Shown here one piece after another: positions 7,369-10,615 of a DNA stretch of 10,615 bases (its first letter is position 1; each line of letters begins with the position of its first letter). The notes below the pieces were generated by a model. It saw only the letters and a list, made by a program, of their open reading frames with translations. It made no database searches and was not told the origin of the DNA. Source of the DNA: Mariprofundus sp. (lineage in GTDB: Bacteria; Pseudomonadota; Zetaproteobacteria; Mariprofundales; Mariprofundaceae); NCBI GenBank assembly GCA_030951065.1, contig JAUZQH010000021.1, positions 1-10,615 on the forward strand, in the 5' to 3' direction. A program made the translations under genes and the position numbers.

Positions 7369-7372
7369 TTTG
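7349..7372 (+). other. Perfect hairpin over the mscS stop codon
   Basis: The arms CAAATCAGC and GCTGATTTG are exact reverse complements (9 bp) around the 6-base loop AGGATA. The stop codon TAG spans the end of the loop and the first base of the 3' arm. There is no T-run after it, so it is not a typical intrinsic terminator. It stands directly before element B1. Confidence 0.7.
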
Positions 7373-7425
7373 GACGAGCTTAAGCTCGCCCGCAGGGTGA
7401 GGGGCATGGATGCCCCGAATCACAA
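7372..7425 (+). repeat. 54-base structured element B, copy 1
   Basis: It begins GGACGAGCTT and ends CGAATCACAA. It matches copy 2 at 7518-7571 at 47 of 54 positions without gaps. It contains a hairpin GGGGCA-TGGA-TGCCCC at 7401-7416, a possible smaller hairpin CGCCC-GCA-GGGTG at 7387-7399 and, only in this copy, the perfect 14-base palindrome at 7375-7388 (CGAGCTTAAGCTCG). It does not resemble a coding sequence. Confidence 0.8.
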
Positions 7426-7442
7426 ATCAGCAGGATAGCTGA
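7422..7442 (+). repeat. 21-base direct repeat A, copy 2
   Basis: This copy is identical to 7348-7368, including the mscS codons Lys-Ser-Ala-Gly and the stop, although it lies outside the gene. The bases after it diverge (AATTC instead of TTTGG), so only a 5-bp stem (TCAGC/GCTGA) around AGGATA is kept. It marks the far side of element B1. Confidence 0.85.
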
Positions 7443-7447
7443 ATTCA

Positions 7448-7469
7448 TAGCGCACTTCCGTGTGCGCTA
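7448..7469. other. Perfect hairpin C in the mscS 3' gap
   Basis: The arms TAGCGCAC and GTGCGCTA are exact reverse complements (8 bp) around the 6-base loop TTCCGT. On the minus strand the loop reads ACGGAA. No T-run follows on either strand. Confidence 0.65.
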
Positions 7470-7492
7470 CCCTTTCAGGGCGCTTATGCGTG

Positions 7493-7516
7493 CAATTGCA
7501 CTGTCCTGTGCAATTG
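7493..7516. other. Perfect hairpin D directly before element B copy 2
   Basis: The arms CAATTGCAC and GTGCAATTG are exact reverse complements (9 bp) around TGTCCT; on the minus strand the loop reads AGGACA. One further G-T pair extends the stem. It has the same stem length, loop length and place relative to element B as the hairpin at 7349-7372, but an unrelated stem sequence. Confidence 0.7.
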
Positions 7517-7517
7517 T

Positions 7518-7571
7518 GGACGAGCTTGAGCCAGCCCGAAGGGTGAGGGCCACGGATGGCCCGAATCACAA
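7518..7571 (+). repeat. 54-base structured element B, copy 2
   Basis: This is the second copy of the element at 7372-7425, offset by 146 bases, with seven substitutions. Its main hairpin is GGGCCA-CGGA-TGGCCC at 7547-7562. Compared with copy 1, one G-C pair has become C-G through two substitutions, so pairing is preserved. The palindrome near the start of copy 1 is lost here. After it, 7572-7592 shows nothing I can name. Confidence 0.8.
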
Positions 7572-7592
7572 CCCTGAACAACGAACCTTTTA

Positions 7593-9626
7593 TCAGTTCA
7601 ATAATCCCTCTAATGCGGAAGCGCTGGAAACCGGCAAGTTACATTGGAAATTCTCACAGACGTATGCCGTAACTTTATTATCAATGGTTTTCTGACCCCG
7701 GGTGAATGAAGCCAGTTGTTCAATCGCTGCATCATGCCATAACACCACATCATTGGGCCTGTAATGCTGGCGAATAAGATGTAACATATCGCGCGCCCCG
7801 GAGGATTCCCTCTTACCCACCAGTACAATTTCCCTGCCCCTGCTTTCAGCCATCAGTACGGCGGAAAGCAGATGCAGAACACCCGATGGTGCCCGCTCGG
7901 CGGTACCGGCAAAATGATCCGCGACAGCCGCCGCCTCGGAGGCCAGGTCAGCATCGCCGGTCAAACGGGACAGGCGCAGCAGATTATGCATGGCCACAGC
8001 ATTGCCGGAAGGCAATGCGCTATCGAATATTTCCATCGGACGGGCAATCAGTTCATCACTTTGGCTGGTTTGATAAAAACCGCCATCCTTGCCCTTGAAT
8101 CGGCTCAACATGATGTTGTTCAGCTTCAACGCTTCAGCCAGCCAGCGGGGCTCAAAACTTGCTTCATACAGTTCAGTCAGCCCCCACACCATTGAGGTAT
8201 AATCCTCCAGTTGGCCTGCAATCGCTGATTTCCCGGCACGCCAGCGATGCAACAGCTCGCCTTTATTGTCACGCAGATGGGTCAAAACAAAATCAGCAGC
8301 GTTGGCAGCGGCCTGCACATAACGTGGTTCATCGAGAACTTTACCGGCAAAAGCCAGCGCGGCGATGGTCATGCCATTCCAGTCCGTCAACACCTTGTCA
8401 TCACGAAACGGATGAATACGGTGATCCCGAACGGTCAGCAGTTTCTTCCTGTCGCCCGCAAAAGCAGCCAGATCAACCGCACCGGACCGGTACAGAATAT
8501 TGACTCCGGTTTTCTGATGCGTGGCTTCATCGGAAAAGTTTCCCGCTTTTTCCACGCCATAGGCCCGCATGAAATCATCGGCACGTTTGCCGAGCACAGC
8601 ACGGATTTCATCAGCAGACCAGACATAAAACTTTCCTTCTTCACCCTCCGAATCGGCATCCTCGGCCGAGTAGAATGCACCACCGCTATCGTGCATATCA
8701 CGCAACAGATATTCGGCGATATCACGCGCTGTAGCGGCAAAACTCTGATTGCCGGTAGCCAGCCAGCCTTCGCTATAGGCCATCATCAGCATGGCCTGGT
8801 CATAGAGCATTTTTTCAAAATGGGGCAACAACCAGTTGGCATCGGTCGAATAGCGATGGAAGCCACCACCCAGCTGATCGTGAATACCACCGCGCTGCAT
8901 GGCAACCAGTGTTTTTTCCACCATCGTCAGCGCTTCCGGCTTATCTTTCAGGACAGCGTAGCGCAGCAGAAACAACAACCGCTGTGCGGTCGGAAATTTG
9001 GGAGCACCACCGAATCCGCCATGACTGATATCAAAGGATTTGGCCGTATCCTGATAAGCCTTGTCGATCAAAGCTGCATCCATATCGCCCGGTGCGGCCA
9101 TATCTATGCTGCGCGTGAGTGCAGAACCGATCGATTCGGCGGAAGATTCAATGCGCTTTCGATCATGCTGCCACATCTCACCGATTCGGTTGGCCAGATC
9201 GATCAGGCCGATTCGACCGAAGCGGTTGTCTTTGGGTAAATAGGTAGCGGCGTAAAACGGTTTTTTGTCCGGTGTCAGCAGCAGGTTCAACGGCCAGCCG
9301 CCGGAGCCATTGATCATCTGGGCCGCATGCATATAAACCGCATCGATATCCGGTCGCTCTTCCCGATCCACCTTGATGGCAATAAAATACCGATTGAGTA
9401 CTTCGGCCACGGCCGGATCCTCGAAGGATTCATGCTCCATGACATGGCACCAGTGGCAGGTCGAATAACCGATAGATAGAAACACCGGCTTGTTCTGCAT
9501 ACGCGCCAGCGCAAAGGCATCTTCACCCCATGGCAACCAGTTGACCGGATTATGGGCATGCTGCTGCAAATAGGGGCTGGATTCGTGAATCAGGGCATTG
9601 GTGTATTTCGGTTCGGCTTTGGCCAT
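7593..9626 (-). CDS. Thioredoxin domain-containing protein of the YyaL/DUF255 (SPATA20-like) family
   Basis: This is a 677-residue protein of the widespread YyaL/SPATA20 family, whose biochemical role is not established. The N-terminal family domain starts [17 protein letters not shown], then a thioredoxin-like fold with a CHWC motif at Cys57-Cys60, [10 protein letters not shown] and [13 protein letters not shown]. The rest is an alpha/alpha-barrel region like sugar epimerases and glycosidases, with [37 protein letters not shown] and [11 protein letters not shown], and the typical end [14 protein letters not shown] place the start at the ATG at 9626 because GAGGA lies 7 bases upstream and the protein then begins as most family members do. 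The frame stays open further, and an ATG at 9689 would add a hydrophobic, signal-like segment (see findings). It follows the cupin-like gene on the same strand. Confidence 0.9.
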   Translation of the reverse strand: MAKAEPKYTNALIHESSPYLQQHAHNPVNWLPWGEDAFALARMQNKPVFLSIGYSTCHWCHVMEHESFEDPAVAEVLNRYFIAIKVDREERPDIDAVYMHAAQMINGSGGWPLNLLLTPDKKPFYAATYLPKDNRFGRIGLIDLANRIGEMWQHDRKRIESSAESIGSALTRSIDMAAPGDMDAALIDKAYQDTAKSFDISHGGFGGAPKFPTAQRLLFLLRYAVLKDKPEALTMVEKTLVAMQRGGIHDQLGGGFHRYSTDANWLLPHFEKMLYDQAMLMMAYSEGWLATGNQSFAATARDIAEYLLRDMHDSGGAFYSAEDADSEGEEGKFYVWSADEIRAVLGKRADDFMRAYGVEKAGNFSDEATHQKTGVNILYRSGAVDLAAFAGDRKKLLTVRDHRIHPFRDDKVLTDWNGMTIAALAFAGKVLDEPRYVQAAANAADFVLTHLRDNKGELLHRWRAGKSAIAGQLEDYTSMVWGLTELYEASFEPRWLAEALKLNNIMLSRFKGKDGGFYQTSQSDELIARPMEIFDSALPSGNAVAMHNLLRLSRLTGDADLASEAAAVADHFAGTAERAPSGVLHLLSAVLMAESRGREIVLVGKRESSGARDMLHLIRQHYRPNDVVLWHDAAIEQLASFTRGQKTIDNKVTAYVCENFQCNLPVSSASALEGLLN

Positions 9627-9633
9627 CGGAACT

Positions 9634-9638
9634 TCCTC
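9634..9638 (-). promoter_or_regulatory. Ribosome binding site deciding the YyaL-family start
   Basis: GAGGA lies 7 bases before the ATG at 9626. The upstream in-frame ATG at 9689 has no comparable site. If the longer start is used, these bases encode Ser-Glu-Glu after a hydrophobic stretch. Confidence 0.5.
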
Positions 9639-9738
9639 GCTTGATGCTGGCATCAACAGGAGATTAGACGTCAGCAGTCCGATAATCATCCATAGTGATT
9701 TGACGGGATTGAGACTGATAAAATGAACGCAGATAGGG

Positions 9739-10615
9739 TTATGCCTCTTTGCGTACGGCAAACGACAAGGCCTCGCCCGGCTCATCACCAAGTGTGATTA
9801 CCGAATGCCACACACAGGTATCCGGGTCGCGCTGCGGCATCAGCAATACATCGCCGGCATGCAGGATAAAGCCGTAACCGCGCTCGACCAGTTGCCGGGT
9901 AAACAAGGGAGAGCGATCCATCACGACCTCCACCAGCTCATGATCGAATTCATCCATATACGCAGACAGGTGTTGCCGATCCGCAATCAACCGATCCAGT
10001 TCACCCCGTGCATCGCTATCGGGCAACAGCCGTTCTATTTCGCCGGCATGCTTATCGTCTTTGATAAAGGCAACCAATTCATCCATCAAAACCTGTTTAT
10101 TCAATGCCAGCCAGAAGGTGCTGCCGGAGATTTGCCCGTACACCACGCCGTCATGACCGCGCTCGACATCGTGGTGCATCTGGGCCCCACCATTGGGGGC
10201 GTTGAAATAGACAATGCGCTCCACAAATGCCGGCGCACCACCGAGAATCGGCCCGAGCAGCTGCTTTATCGTGTCATTTCCGGTAATCGCTGCCGATTCG
10301 GGGAATATCGTATCACACAAACATCCGGCCCAACGCTGACGTTCGGGATCTGAAGCCACATCCTCCAGACACTCCATACCGAAAGAGAAACGAAAGCGCA
10401 GCGATGCATCGGCTTCGATAAAAGACAGCCATGAAGCCTTGCACCAGAGATCTTCTGCCACACAGCGTCGCTCACCATCCCTGTCAGTTTCCGCATCAAA
10501 ATAGATTTTCTCGATGCCCTGCTCATCGTGTTCTTCAAAGGATGAGGCCACCAGCGGGAAATGCGCTTGCAATCGATGGCTGTATGGAGTCTGTTCCAGA
10601 ATCGGGGATACCTCC
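9739..10615 (-). CDS. Cupin-like / putative Fe(II)-dependent oxygenase-fold protein, 5' end outside the window
   Basis: I do not recognise a characterised family. The visible part is about 291 residues and lacks its true start: the frame stays open to the window edge and offers only weak TTG or CTG starts inside (a TTG at 10572 has no ribosome site). Counting from that TTG, the centre has an [19 protein letters not shown] segment with His133-His134-X-type metal motif (His133-X-Asp135), then a WLALNK strand. The C-terminal part has [20 protein letters not shown], with Gly-Asp before a strand and His256. This HxD plus distal His layout, with 'GD-vl-P ... WHSV', is that of cupin and JmjC-type oxygenases such as ribosomal-protein hydroxylases, but a 2-oxoglutarate-binding residue cannot be assigned with confidence. 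It precedes the YyaL-family gene on the same strand and may be co-transcribed. Function is unknown. Confidence 0.62.
   Translation of the reverse strand, partial: EVSPILEQTPYSHRLQAHFPLVASSFEEHDEQGIEKIYFDAETDRDGERRCVAEDLWCKASWLSFIEADASLRFRFSFGMECLEDVASDPERQRWAGCLCDTIFPESAAITGNDTIKQLLGPILGGAPAFVERIVYFNAPNGGAQMHHDVERGHDGVVYGQISGSTFWLALNKQVLMDELVAFIKDDKHAGEIERLLPDSDARGELDRLIADRQHLSAYMDEFDHELVEVVMDRSPLFTRQLVERGYGFILHAGDVLLMPQRDPDTCVWHSVITLGDEPGEALSFAVRKEA

Noticed and set aside
7349..7516. Rho-independent terminators for mscS or the YyaL-family gene
   Set aside because: The hairpins are perfect, but none is followed by a run of T on the relevant strand. A role in termination with Rho is not excluded.
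7348..7571. CRISPR array or retron msr/msd region
   Set aside because: Only two copies of a 54-base repeat at 146-base spacing, with no Cas genes, and no reverse transcriptase is encoded in the window.
8247..9239. Long open frame of 330 codons on the plus strand
   Set aside because: It is wholly antisense to the YyaL-family gene, shows no recognisable domain, and the minus-strand protein has clear family motifs throughout. It is a shadow of biased codon use.
9805..10353. Open frame of 182 codons on the plus strand
   Set aside because: It is antisense to the cupin-like gene, with no domain visible; the minus-strand frame has metal-binding motifs.
10570..10615. TTG at 10572 as the start of the cupin-like gene, or GGAGG at the window edge followed by an ATT/CTG start
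   Set aside because: There is no ribosome site before the TTG and the frame is open to the edge with plausible coding sequence, so a start beyond the window is more likely.

Overview
The window looks like an ordinary chromosomal stretch of a Gram-negative, probably proteobacterial, genome with roughly balanced G+C. The evidence is a TonB-family protein with an inner-membrane anchor and periplasmic linker, a periplasmic-type gamma-glutamyltransferase, a bacterial adenine glycosylase, an MscS channel and a NusG-domain-II/Gx-transporter pair. The species cannot be fixed from sequence alone. I see no tRNA, rRNA, insertion sequence, integrase or CRISPR array. Coding density is very high except for one gap.

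Layout. (1) Bases 38-1003, plus strand: a histone-deacetylase-superfamily (AcuC-like) amidohydrolase with all metal and catalytic residues intact. (2) Bases 997-5777, minus strand: six tightly packed genes. In transcription order they are a NusG-domain-II protein, a Gx-type transporter, a TonB-family protein, MutY, gamma-glutamyltransferase and a VanZ-like membrane protein. All junctions are overlaps except the first, which is a 17-base gap, so this is almost certainly one transcription unit. The last gene overlaps the end of the convergent deacetylase gene by 7 bases. (3) Bases 5778-5840: a short divergent intergenic region. (4) Bases 5841-7364, plus strand: a short-chain dehydrogenase followed by an MscS channel, 33 bases apart. 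(5) Bases 7365-7592: the only sizeable non-coding gap, filled with repeats and perfect hairpins. (6) Bases 7593-10615, minus strand: a YyaL/DUF255 thioredoxin-domain protein preceded by a cupin-like protein whose 5' end lies outside the window.

How the genes work together. The six-gene unit mixes envelope functions (NusG-II lipid-anchor-like protein, Gx transporter, TonB, GGT, VanZ) with DNA repair (MutY), so it is better read as co-transcribed neighbours than as a single pathway. NusG-II plus Gx transporter is a recurring pair, often near flavin/Rnf electron-transfer genes, but no Rnf or ApbE gene is present here.

The most unusual part is the gap after mscS. It holds a 54-base element in two copies (47/54 identical), whose internal hairpin is preserved by a compensatory double substitution. 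Each copy is preceded by a hairpin with a 9-bp perfect stem and a 6-base loop, and the stems of the two copies are unrelated in sequence. All hairpin loops carry an NGGA core on one strand, and four of them do so on the mscS-coding strand. This could be a small dispersed repeat family, or a GGA-loop RNA in the mscS 3' region that binds a CsrA/RsmA-type protein. Neither can be decided from this window.
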